Shown: positions 38,166 through 46,414 of the stretch, piece after piece
How the letters are laid out: the number at the start of each line of letters is the position of its first letter
Position numbering within the stretch: the first letter of the stretch is position 1
Source: Saprospiraceae bacterium
Lineage (GTDB): Bacteria; Bacteroidota; Bacteroidia; Chitinophagales; Saprospiraceae
Direction of reading: 5' to 3'
DNA: 64,000 bases
Assembly (NCBI GenBank): GCA_016714785.1
Contig: JADKCC010000057.1
Span: forward strand, 1-64,000
Position numbers and translations under genes: made by a program
The notes under the pieces: model-generated
Database searches by the model: none
The model's input: only the letters and a program-made list of their open reading frames with translations
What the model was told of the DNA's origin: nothing

Positions 38166-38777
38166 CTAAAACACTCTATATGCTAGACCAATTTGTAAAT
38201 TATTAATGCTACTCTTGATGTTCAAAGGATTGCCCGAGACATTTGTGTACTCTACATGATTTAATGGATTGCTAGATAAATGAGCATGAATAGTTAATCT
38301 ATCGTGAGGAAACAATTTGATCCCTCCCAAAAATGCTACACTACTAGAATTTACTGTTTCAAAAGGGTACTTTATCCAAGTGCCATCAGGTTTTATATAT
38401 TCTTCATGTCTTATTGACAGACCACAACCACCATAAATTGCTAGCAATTGGATTATTCTATATTGAACTTGAGGTAATAGATCAAAATAATGAAATCGTT
38501 CTGAAGTATATCCCGTCCCATCTGCATATTTAAAACCTTTTCTAGAGTATTGTAGATCTAAATTTATCGAAAGTTTTTTTGTTATTCCGATTTCTGGTCT
38601 TAATGACAAAAAGTAATTACTCAGAGCTTTGGTTTTTGGAGTAATGGAACCTGAATCATTTTTGTACTTTACATCTGAAATGTTTACGCCACTGCCTACA
38701 TAAATTCTGAATTGTCCAAATGACCAGGTAGCAGTGATGGTAAGTATCAGTAGAATGGAAAAAAAATTTTGAGTCAT
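38166..38777 (-). CDS. Outer membrane beta-barrel protein
   Basis: 203 residues with a signal peptide (FFSILLILTITATWSFGQ), then strands of alternating pattern ending in an aromatic residue (LQIGLAYRVF), as in small porin-like or PorT-type OMP_b-brl proteins of Bacteroidota. Strand pairs such as PEIGITKKLSINLDLQYSRK are clear. No enzyme motif. It converges on panC, the stops being four bases apart. Function unknown. Confidence 0.75.
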   Translation of the reverse strand: MTQNFFSILLILTITATWSFGQFRIYVGSGVNISDVKYKNDSGSITPKTKALSNYFLSLRPEIGITKKLSINLDLQYSRKGFKYADGTGYTSERFHYFDLLPQVQYRIIQLLAIYGGCGLSIRHEEYIKPDGTWIKYPFETVNSSSVAFLGGIKLFPHDRLTIHAHLSSNPLNHVEYTNVSGNPLNIKSSINNLQIGLAYRVF

Positions 38778-39300
38778 AAATCTATTTTTATATGTTAATT
38801 AATTAAAGTTGAGTTTATACTAAATGTTGTACCAAATATTCTGAAAAGATACCTACAAGTCTTATCAAAAACATTTTCTTATTACTCCTAAAAATCTAAA
38901 ATGAATTTCCTATTCCATATCAAAATTAGAAAACCTAAAAAAGAAATATAAATAGCCGCCAGATTTGCTGACGGTTCCTTCAGTAAATTGAGCTACCACT
39001 CAATTTTGCAAAAGCACCACTCAGTCATGCACCATAGCGATGCTATGGTTTGTCGTCAGAAATGCTTATTTTATTGTACTTTTGATATTCATAACGGAAC
39101 TTATTCTAGATATTTAAGATATAATTTTTAAACGCTAAAAGATGCATTTTATTTTGGTGGTTAAGACTTATAAGCTACTTCTTTCAAAATAACTCAAAAT
39201 TCTTATTTTTATGGAATGAATTTTTCTTTTTTTGAAAATCATCTTGTTTATTAAAAAATAAAAATTTAACTTTGAGTTTAATTTTTAAAAATTATTAAAT
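38778..39300. repeat. Intergenic stretch with two perfect inverted repeats
   Basis: No gene seen. It holds AAATTGAG/CTCAATTT (38985-39006, six-base loop) and ACCATAGC/GCTATGGT (39031-39049, three-base loop), 25 bases apart in a locally GC-richer patch of about 110 bases. Neither is followed by a T-run, so they are not typical terminators. Confidence 0.5.
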
Positions 39301-41112
39301 ATGGCCAAATATGTATGCATGGACACACTGAAGTTTTTGCTCTTTGAAGTGCATAATATTCAGAAATTATTGAAATATGAACGATTTGCAGATTATGATG
39401 AGTCATCTATGAATATTTTGTTGGATTCGGCTAAATCATGGGCAGACCAGGATTTTTTCCCATATTACAAAGAAATGGACGAAAAACCTGTATATTTTAA
39501 AGATGGAAAAACATATTCTCACCCGATATTGAAAAAAATATTTAACCATGCGGGTGAAAACGGATGGTTAGGTACTTATTTTGACTATGATGATGGAGGT
39601 ATGCAGATGCCACATACTTTGGCCAATGCAACCAATCACATTTTCGAATCGGCCAATAACCATATACCTGGCTATTTAGGATTGACATCGGGAGCCGCAC
39701 ATTTGATAGCTACTTTTGGCAATGAAATGCTAAAGAAAACATACATACCACCAATGCTTGCAGGTAAATGGGGAGGCACTATGGCATTGACTGAGCCACA
39801 ATGTGGAAGTTCATTGTCTGATATCGTCACTTCTGCAAGTCCGACGACAGATGGTTATTATAAAATAAAAGGACAAAAAATATTTATATCTGGAGGCGAT
39901 CACGAAGCTGTAGATAATTTTGTGCACCTGACTTTAGCACGGATAGAAGGCGCACCTGATGGTACCAAGGGAATTTCACTATTTGTAGTACCTAAATATA
40001 GGCCCGATACAGACGGCAAGCCCATTTATAATGATGTACACGCTGTAGCCGATTTTCAGAAAATGGGTCAACGAGGGTACAGCACTGTTCATTTGGTCTA
40101 TGGGGAGCAAGAAGATTGTCACGGTTATCTTGTCGGTGAGCCTCATCAAGGTCTAAAATATATGTTTCAAATGATGAATGGCGCTCGTATTGATGTAGGG
40201 ATGACTGCAACATCTACCGCAACAGCTGCCTATTATACTTCATTGCAGTATGCCAAAGAGCGCCCACAGGGAAGAAAAATATTGAATACTGGTAAAAAAG
40301 ATGTTACTTCAGGCCAAACATTGATCATCAATCATCCAGATGTACGTCGTATGCTGATGCTACAGAAAGCTATCGTAGAAGCATCTCTTAGTCTATTATT
40401 AGAATGTTCTATGCATAGTGATATATCTCACAGCGAAAGTGGCGAAGCCAAAGAAAACCATCATTTACTATTAGAGTTGCTTACGCCGATAGCCAAAACT
40501 TATCCATCAGAAATGGGTAGAATTGCTATCAATAATGGGTTACAGGTATTGGGAGGTTACGGATTTTGCATGGATTTTACGTTACAACAATACCTGCGTG
40601 ATGTCAGAATTATGGCAATCTACGAAGGTACGACAGGAATTCAATCACTGGACTTATTAAGTAGAAAAATTGCAATGCAAAATGGCAAAGCACTACAACT
40701 TCTTACAGCACAAATGATGGAAAACATCAGTAATGCCAATAAATATTCATCTTTAGCACCTTATGCCGAAAAATTGACTCAAAAAATGGGTGAAATCCAA
40801 AAAGCATTAACCTATCTGGCGCCCTACGCTATGCAAGGTGATTATGAAAATTATTTGGCAGATGCTACTATTTTTATGGAACTGGCAGCCAATGTTGTCA
40901 TTGCAAATCAATGGTTGAAAATGGCCACTGTAGCCACTGCTGCGCTAGAAAACAAAGACACTAAATATGATACTGCCTTTTATGAAGCAAAAATACAAAC
41001 CATGAAGTTTTATTTTAAATATGAATTACCAAAAACAAAAGCTTGTCTTGAAACATTAATGCACACAGATAAGTTAACATTGGTCGATGATACTAAAGAA
41101 TTAATTTTTTAA
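39301..41112 (+). CDS. Acyl-CoA dehydrogenase, large type
   Basis: 603 residues, longer than the 380-residue classical form, with the extra C-terminal helical domain of the larger acyl-CoA dehydrogenases. FAD and substrate motifs: MALTEPQCGSSLSDIVTSAS, ISGGDHEAVDNFVHLTLARI, and LQVLGGYGFCMDFTLQQYLR with IYEGTTGIQSLDLLSRKIAM, where the family keeps its catalytic Glu. It should oxidise an acyl-CoA at C2-C3, feeding electrons to ETF; chain length unknown. It is followed after 20 bases by an SCP2-type lipid carrier, a sensible partner. Confidence 0.93.
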   Translation: MAKYVCMDTLKFLLFEVHNIQKLLKYERFADYDESSMNILLDSAKSWADQDFFPYYKEMDEKPVYFKDGKTYSHPILKKIFNHAGENGWLGTYFDYDDGGMQMPHTLANATNHIFESANNHIPGYLGLTSGAAHLIATFGNEMLKKTYIPPMLAGKWGGTMALTEPQCGSSLSDIVTSASPTTDGYYKIKGQKIFISGGDHEAVDNFVHLTLARIEGAPDGTKGISLFVVPKYRPDTDGKPIYNDVHAVADFQKMGQRGYSTVHLVYGEQEDCHGYLVGEPHQGLKYMFQMMNGARIDVGMTATSTATAAYYTSLQYAKERPQGRKILNTGKKDVTSGQTLIINHPDVRRMLMLQKAIVEASLSLLLECSMHSDISHSESGEAKENHHLLLELLTPIAKTYPSEMGRIAINNGLQVLGGYGFCMDFTLQQYLRDVRIMAIYEGTTGIQSLDLLSRKIAMQNGKALQLLTAQMMENISNANKYSSLAPYAEKLTQKMGEIQKALTYLAPYAMQGDYENYLADATIFMELAANVVIANQWLKMATVATAALENKDTKYDTAFYEAKIQTMKFYFKYELPKTKACLETLMHTDKLTLVDDTKELIF

Positions 41113-41132
41113 TCTAAATAAACATAAAGAAA

Positions 41133-41429
41133 ATGAGTTTTGAATCCATATTAACCGCAGTAACAGCACAAGCTGCTAATGTAGCTCCATTCGGTGCTAA
41201 ATTAAAATTTGTACTAGGCGATAGTGTCATCCTTATCGATGGTACAGGAGACAGTAATGTCGTGTCTCAAAATGATGAAGAAGCTGCTTGTACTATAAGC
41301 ACAGACACAGATACCTTCAACCAACTCAAAAGTGGTGATCTGAATCCTATGATGGCCGTAATGTCTGGCAAAGTAAAGATCAAAGGAGATATGGGATTGG
41401 CTATGAAACTCCAATCTTTGATTCAGTAA
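41133..41429 (+). CDS. SCP2 sterol-binding domain protein
   Basis: 98 residues, a single SCP2 domain (LKFVLGDSVILIDGTGDSNV, then LKSGDLNPMMAVMSGKVKIK, GDMGLAMKLQSLI). Such stand-alone proteins bind lipids or acyl-CoA esters in the cytoplasm. It sits 20 bases behind the acyl-CoA dehydrogenase and is probably in its operon. Confidence 0.88.
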   Translation: MSFESILTAVTAQAANVAPFGAKLKFVLGDSVILIDGTGDSNVVSQNDEEAACTISTDTDTFNQLKSGDLNPMMAVMSGKVKIKGDMGLAMKLQSLIQ

Positions 41430-41463
41430 GAAATATTTAATTTAAAGGAGATGTTCAATAATG

Positions 41464-42222
41464 TTAAGCGTCTCCTTTCATTTCTTTCCAGTATTTGAGT
41501 TCCTTTAGCTTGAGTTTATATTCATTTTTGGCAATGATATATCCATATTTACCATCCAAAATGCCCAATTTTAGTATATAAGTCCTTACAAATCTAAATA
41601 AAGGACCAAACCATTGCTTGATTATCGGTGGCTTTTTGCCTGATTTTATCCATTCGTTTGCTCTTAACTTAGCATAATAATCAAACTTTGAAATCATGTG
41701 CGCTTCATCATTGAAACTATAATGACGGATAAGACCTGATATTCGTGTGTGTTTAAGTTTATTTTTTGAAACTAGCTTTTCATGGACATAACTATCATTC
41801 CATCTCATCACTGTTTTATTGAAAAGTCTTATATTCCAATCTGGAAACCAACCACAATATTTGACGGGGTATTGTCCCAAATATGTCTGAATATTCATTT
41901 CATAAACATTAGAAACGTCTGGCTTCAATTGATTAAGTTGCAATACCAATGTGTCATCCAAAACTTCATCTGCATCTAAGCACAAAATCCAATCATTTTT
42001 CGCTTTATCGATACCAAAGTTTTTATTGGCAGAGTAGCCTTCCCATGATTTGTGATACACTCTAGCTCCTAAATCCAAAGCTATCCTGTTTGTAGCATCC
42101 ATAGATCTATCATCCAATACGATAACTACATCATCTGTAACCTGCAATAAAGCTGTAATCGTTTTGCTTATAATGATTTCCTCATTTTTGGCAATGATTA
42201 CAGCGCTAAAGATAGTATCCAT
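41464..42222 (-). CDS. Glycosyltransferase family 2, LPS core type (WaaE/KdtX-like)
   Basis: 252 residues with a GT-A fold: FSAVIIAKNEEIIISKTITA, VVIVLDDRSMDATNRIALDL, SANKNFGIDKAKNDWILCLD with the DAD metal motif in LDADEVLD, and YVHEKLVSKNKLKHT. This is the pattern of LPS inner-core glucosyl/heptosyl transferases of the KdtX/WaaE type. It probably acts at the cytoplasmic face on lipopolysaccharide or another surface glycan. The start overlaps the stop of cysQ by one base, so both are on one message. Confidence 0.88.
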   Translation of the reverse strand: MDTIFSAVIIAKNEEIIISKTITALLQVTDDVVIVLDDRSMDATNRIALDLGARVYHKSWEGYSANKNFGIDKAKNDWILCLDADEVLDDTLVLQLNQLKPDVSNVYEMNIQTYLGQYPVKYCGWFPDWNIRLFNKTVMRWNDSYVHEKLVSKNKLKHTRISGLIRHYSFNDEAHMISKFDYYAKLRANEWIKSGKKPPIIKQWFGPLFRFVRTYILKLGILDGKYGYIIAKNEYKLKLKELKYWKEMKGDA

Positions 42223-43010
42223 TAGTCAATTATTTTGCCTGATGCGATAAAATATGGATTGAAAACAGAAGGTTTATTATAGCTCAATGGTAAACCATTA
42301 ATTGCATCGACCAAGCTTCCACCTGCTTCTTCTATGATGATTTGTCCTGCAGCAGTATCCCATTCCATAATGTGAATCATGCGTGGGTAGTAATCAGCTT
42401 CACCTTTGGCAATATTGATAAATTTTAAAGAACTACCTTTAGTTAAAAGATTTGGTTCATCTAATTCATCTAAATACTTTTGAGTTTCCATCTCTTGGTG
42501 ACTTCTGCTGACCATTACGTTCAGCCCTCGATTTTTTAATGAAAAAGTATTTACATTTAATGGCTTTACGCTATCTTCCTCTAAAATATGAAAAGCACCT
42601 TGACCACGTATGGCATAATACATTTCGTCGAATACTGGTAGATAAATAAATCCCGCAACTACGCTATGATCATGTATTAAGGCAAGATTGATAGAAAACT
42701 CGTCTGTCCGATTTAAAAATTCTTTGGTTCCGTCCAATGGATCTAATAGCCAGAGATATGTCCAATTTTTCCTAATTTCATAGTCTTCAATTTCTTTCTC
42801 TTCTGAGATAATAGGAATCTCTGGAAAATTTCTTTTAAGAAAAGTGCAAATCAAATCATTTGCAGTGGTATCTGCAATAGTCAATGGGCTATCATCGCTT
42901 TTGATATATGTTTGTAGGGCACTTTTATCATATCGATAAAAATCCATGATAGCTTCACCTGCATTTCTAATAGCACCAATGATTCTTTTTACTTCGTCTT
43001 TATTGAGCAT
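42222..43010 (-). CDS. cysQ: 3'(2'),5'-bisphosphate nucleotidase
   Basis: 262 residues of the inositol-monophosphatase fold. Metal and phosphate motifs: PIISEEKEIEDYEIR, LLDPLDGTKEFLNRTDEFSI and HIMEWDTAAGQIIIEEAGG. It removes the 3'-phosphate from PAP formed during sulfate assimilation. It precedes the glycosyltransferase with one-base overlap; a terminator lies upstream, between it and the lipoprotein gene. Confidence 0.92.
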   Translation of the reverse strand: MLNKDEVKRIIGAIRNAGEAIMDFYRYDKSALQTYIKSDDSPLTIADTTANDLICTFLKRNFPEIPIISEEKEIEDYEIRKNWTYLWLLDPLDGTKEFLNRTDEFSINLALIHDHSVVAGFIYLPVFDEMYYAIRGQGAFHILEEDSVKPLNVNTFSLKNRGLNVMVSRSHQEMETQKYLDELDEPNLLTKGSSLKFINIAKGEADYYPRMIHIMEWDTAAGQIIIEEAGGSLVDAINGLPLSYNKPSVFNPYFIASGKIID

Positions 43011-43020
43011 ATTGGAATTA

Positions 43021-43059
43021 AAAAAAAAACGTCGAAGTAGTATGAATAAATCGACGTTT
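43021..43059 (-). terminator. Rho-independent terminator after the DUF4625-like lipoprotein gene
   Basis: AAACGTCGA (43027-43035) and TCGACGTTT (43051-43059) form a nine-base stem; on the - strand it is followed by a run of nine Ts (43029-43021). Confidence 0.85.
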
Positions 43060-43081
43060 CCTTCTGTATTATTTTAAGTAT

Positions 43082-43438
43082 TTATTGAACAGTAAACGTC
43101 ACAACTTTTGTGGATTTATTTCCTTCTTTATCTGTTGCATTCACTGTAAATGATGCTGACCCTGACGCAGCAGTAGCAGGTATCGGCAAATTAATATTGG
43201 CTATAACGTGCTTGGTTTTAGAGTCAAAAGTTGTAATTTTGACACCACCTGCTTCGATTTCCGCCAATTCTTCATCATCGGTAACCGTACCAATAACTGG
43301 ATATGTACTGCCTTTCAGAAGTACGGCACCTTCAGTAGGTGATGTAATAGTAATGACCGGTGCAGTATCATCCTTACTACAAGATGCTAAAGCTAATACG
43401 CTAACAAAAACTAATGACAAAATCTTTAATGTATTCAT
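43082..43438 (-). CDS. DUF4625-like lipoprotein with Ig-like domain
   Basis: 118 residues from the ATG at 43438, where a lipoprotein signal ILSLVFVSVLALASCSKDD begins at once; an upstream in-frame start would place 22 residues before it. One Ig-like domain follows (APVITITSPTEGAVLLKGST to GNKSTKVVTFTV), as in DUF4625 and similar surface lipoproteins. Role unknown. It has its own terminator and stands alone. Confidence 0.75.
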   Translation of the reverse strand: MNTLKILSLVFVSVLALASCSKDDTAPVITITSPTEGAVLLKGSTYPVIGTVTDDEELAEIEAGGVKITTFDSKTKHVIANINLPIPATAASGSASFTVNATDKEGNKSTKVVTFTVQ

Positions 43439-43549
43439 ATAATTTAATTTTATAATAAAAAAAAGGTATTTCAATGTATGAGGCCCTATCAAAATCAGTA
43501 ACAAACATACATATTAATAAAACGACTAAGTCTTGGCTTTTGTTGTCAA

Positions 43550-44428
43550 TCAGAGCAGGATTACATTGATACCTTTTCCAAAATCAATATTTTCTGACGG
43601 GTCTGCCAGCAATCCCAAGATCATACCTCCACCACCTGCACCACATAGTTTCAAGCAAAATTTGCCTGTTTCTAATCCTTGGGACCATGTGTCAAGAAAC
43701 TCTTTAGGTATCATTTCACGAAAGTGGTCTAGCTGAATTTTACTTATGTTTTTAGTTGCTTCAAAAAGTGATGTGCTATTTCTAATTTGTAATGAAGTTA
43801 TTGCTTCTTTATTTTCAGCCGAGAGCGTTTGTACTACAACATTAAAATCCGCAGAAGTACGAAGCTTATTTTTAAAGATATCAACAAAATACTCAGTTTG
43901 TCTTGAGATACCCGTGTCGATCAGAAAAAAACCAACATCGCTAATGTCCAACAGTGTTTTTTCAATGATACCATTTTCCTTGATAATAATACTTTCATTT
44001 AGATAAGATACCAAAGGATCCAAGCCTGAACTCGATCCATGAAAAGCACTCTCTGTAGCTCCTAAAATTTTAATAAGAGCAATCAAATCATCCGTCTTTT
44101 GAGTAGCATACCGATCATATAATGCTGCGACCAAGGCTCCACTACTACCTAATCCATATCCAGTAGGAATATCAGAATTAAAAATAAGACCGTTTGCAAT
44201 GTCTTCTTTAAAAATAGAAAGATTGTACAATTTTGAAAGTTCTTTATGCTCTTCCAAGTATTTCAAAAGTCCTCTTAAACTTTCAGATGAATTGAGTGAT
44301 TGAATGTTATATTGCCAATATCCGCTGCGCCGCGAATATGGCATCGCTATGGCTCCTGAACCAACGGTTACCGTATATTCGCCAAAGAGTAGCAGTTTAG
44401 AATAAAATAATTTATGATTAAGACCCAA
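43550..44428 (-). CDS. GHMP kinase, mevalonate kinase-like
   Basis: 292 residues with the three GHMP motifs: KLLLFGEYTVTVGSGAIAMP at the N-terminus, the ATP-binding loop DIPTGYGLGSSGALVAALYD and the C-terminal LCGAGGGGMILGLL. The middle FHGSSSGLDPLVSYLNE is typical of Bacteroidota mevalonate-pathway kinases. It likely phosphorylates mevalonate or phosphomevalonate towards isopentenyl diphosphate. The carotenoid hydroxylase gene crtZ just across the divergent promoter region uses products of that pathway, which supports the call. The exact substrate cannot be fixed without comparison. Confidence 0.85.
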   Translation of the reverse strand: MGLNHKLFYSKLLLFGEYTVTVGSGAIAMPYSRRSGYWQYNIQSLNSSESLRGLLKYLEEHKELSKLYNLSIFKEDIANGLIFNSDIPTGYGLGSSGALVAALYDRYATQKTDDLIALIKILGATESAFHGSSSGLDPLVSYLNESIIIKENGIIEKTLLDISDVGFFLIDTGISRQTEYFVDIFKNKLRTSADFNVVVQTLSAENKEAITSLQIRNSTSLFEATKNISKIQLDHFREMIPKEFLDTWSQGLETGKFCLKLCGAGGGGMILGLLADPSENIDFGKGINVILL

Positions 44429-44467
44429 AGTTAGTGTCAGATTTATGGTTTGTTAAGATGAAAATAT

Positions 44468-44475
44468 TACATTTG
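44468..44475 (+). promoter_or_regulatory. Promoter -7 element (TACATTTG) for the small membrane protein gene
   Basis: Perfect TAnnTTTG, 42 bases before the ATG at 44518 in the divergent gap between the GHMP kinase and this gene. A TTTG at 44449-44452 gives a short 15-base spacer. Confidence 0.5.
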
Positions 44476-44517
44476 CAGCGTCAATATTAAAAATTAAAAA
44501 CAAAAATAAGAAACGAT

Positions 44518-44673
44518 ATGACATCTTCAACAGAATCAGTAAGAATATATTGGATATACACCCTTTTGTCTTTGGTTGGTATCGCATTATTCTTGGTATT
44601 CAAGCCTGAATGGTTTTGGGTTATGTTGCCACCATTCTTTACTGCTTTTATCAAAGCGAAAAGGTGGATGTAA
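44518..44673 (+). CDS. Small membrane protein
   Basis: 51 residues: a short polar start, a hydrophobic segment (IYWIYTLLSLVGIALFLVFK), then PEWFWVMLPPFFTAFIKA and a basic end. One or two membrane spans. A good promoter element precedes it and crtZ starts 73 bases after it on the same strand, so it may be in the carotenoid unit. Family not recognised. Confidence 0.6.
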   Translation: MTSSTESVRIYWIYTLLSLVGIALFLVFKPEWFWVMLPPFFTAFIKAKRWM

Positions 44674-44746
44674 AACTTACATATTTTTTTTAGGCATTTT
44701 GTAATCCTTTTTGACAATGGATTGTTAGGCTCGAAAATAATAAAAT

Positions 44747-45223
44747 ATGTTATTCACATACATAGCGATTGTGTTAGCAACTGTGCTCGCAATGGAGTTT
44801 GTAGCTTGGTCAGCACATAAGTATCTCATGCATGGATGGCTTTGGATATGGCACGAAGACCACCACAAACCACATTATGAAAAAGAAGGATTTTTTGAAA
44901 AAAATGATCTCTTCTTTTTAGTCTTCGCAATACCAAGTATGTTAAGCTATATAATAGGTTCGCTTTATGCAGACTATAGATGGGTATTATTTATAGGTAT
45001 TGGCATATCTATATATGGGTTGATATACTTTTTAATACATGACGTATATATACATCAAAGATTTAAGTGGTTTCGCCAATTAGACAATAAGTATAGTCGT
45101 GCCATACTTCGTGCTCATGGTGCCCACCACGTAAAAACTCAAAAAGAAGATGGTGAATCATTTGGTCTCTTGATCGTCAATCCTAAATATTTTAGCTCTA
45201 GAAGTAAAAAGTCTTCCGTATAA
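44747..45223 (+). CDS. crtZ: Beta-carotene hydroxylase
   Basis: 158 residues, an integral membrane di-iron hydroxylase of the fatty-acid-hydroxylase superfamily. All histidine clusters are present: HKYLMH, HEDHH, HDVYIHQR and HGAHH, with membrane helices between. It adds the 3-hydroxyl groups to beta-carotene to give zeaxanthin, a common pigment in this group. The closeness of a mevalonate-type kinase fits isoprenoid supply. No other crt genes are in the window. Confidence 0.93.
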   Translation: MLFTYIAIVLATVLAMEFVAWSAHKYLMHGWLWIWHEDHHKPHYEKEGFFEKNDLFFLVFAIPSMLSYIIGSLYADYRWVLFIGIGISIYGLIYFLIHDVYIHQRFKWFRQLDNKYSRAILRAHGAHHVKTQKEDGESFGLLIVNPKYFSSRSKKSSV

Positions 45224-45528
45224 AGTAAGTTCGATTCCAACAATTATATTTGTTTTTGAGTATAAAGTATAATACCAAATTAAGAGTATGTTTAAATTTT
45301 TATTGTTTTATAATCAATACCTTTTGAACCTGACTTCAAAATAATCTCATCGTTTAGTTCAAATATACTTTAATTTACAGAAAACATTCTTGGTCTTATA
45401 TCAGATATGCTTTTCGATATATGGAGACAAGTTAATAGACAAGATGCTTAGTAAAAACTGTTGATCAATGATGTACAAAATCTATATTTTTACCTTTACC
45501 AATGCTTTAAAGTCTTAATAATATAAAA
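45224..45528. other. Intergenic stretch without recognised features
   Basis: 305 bases of AT-rich DNA between crtZ and the next gene on the same strand. No reading frame, strong hairpin or complete promoter was seen; ATATTTTTACCTTTACC near 45481 is only a loose promoter match. Confidence 0.5.
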
Positions 45529-46191
45529 ATGAACGTACAAGTTAAAATCTTAAATATAAAAACTGTCAATGAACTGCCACTTTATTGGACCAATGATGAT
45601 TTTATTCAGTTATTGGACAAAATGAATTTGCCCGATGCTGATAAACTGAATCCCGATGAGCTTAAAGAAATGTTATATATGGCAGTTACAGATTTTGAGC
45701 CAGAAGAAGCGGCAGAAATTGTACTCTCTTACAAGCTCGGCGATAAACTGTCCGCTGGTCAAATCCAAAATATATCTCATGAGATGTTGGAAGAAAAAGT
45801 AGCGGAGCAATATGCGGATCCATCCTACCATTATGACTTATTTAATATTAATCAATTACTATTCAAGGCGTTTAAAGGGAAGTTTCCTAATACAGAAGCG
45901 TCTGTGATTTTGATGCAAGTCATAAGTGATCAGAGTCATGAAATCAATAAGGAAGTCCTAACCAAAGCATTGGCTCAAGGATTGAACGAAAGAAGTATCA
46001 TACAGCGGCTTTATGAAGATCAGGTCATGGGACTCGTCAATTTTGAAGATGCTGAAAAAATCATTTGGCTTTACCATACCAAAGAAGAAAATACTTATGA
46101 AGTCATCACTTCCAAGTATTGGATCGATAAAGAAGATTTAGAAATGACAGAATATGAAGCGGTTATTAAGTTTTTTGAACAAAAAGACTAA
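45529..46191 (+). CDS. Conserved-looking hypothetical protein
   Basis: 220 residues, no signal peptide, no membrane helix, Glu/Asp-rich and almost wholly helical by pattern (LPDADKLNPDELKEMLYMAV, EPEEAAEIVLSYKLGDKL, GQIQNISHEMLEEKVAEQYA). It looks like a soluble cytoplasmic helical bundle. Motif SYHYDLFNINQLLFKAFKGK in the middle might be a useful search seed. No family recognised and neighbours (crtZ before, an outer membrane receptor after) give no clear clue. Confidence 0.7.
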   Translation: MNVQVKILNIKTVNELPLYWTNDDFIQLLDKMNLPDADKLNPDELKEMLYMAVTDFEPEEAAEIVLSYKLGDKLSAGQIQNISHEMLEEKVAEQYADPSYHYDLFNINQLLFKAFKGKFPNTEASVILMQVISDQSHEINKEVLTKALAQGLNERSIIQRLYEDQVMGLVNFEDAEKIIWLYHTKEENTYEVITSKYWIDKEDLEMTEYEAVIKFFEQKD

Positions 46192-46414
46192 TCTTAAATA
46201 AACACTTAATATAATTTTGTCGCCAATTTTTGCGATATTTTTTGGCAAGCTGTTTTTTGGCAAGGTTAGATTGACACGGATAGAATACTAAAGACTACAT
46301 CCTAAATACATCTCTCTGTCGATATATTTGGTCGTTAGTCTGAAAGATTTTTTATTGTGCAACTTGTTTAAGACTTTTGTGTCTTTAATTTTATCAACAA
46401 TATACATCAAAACA

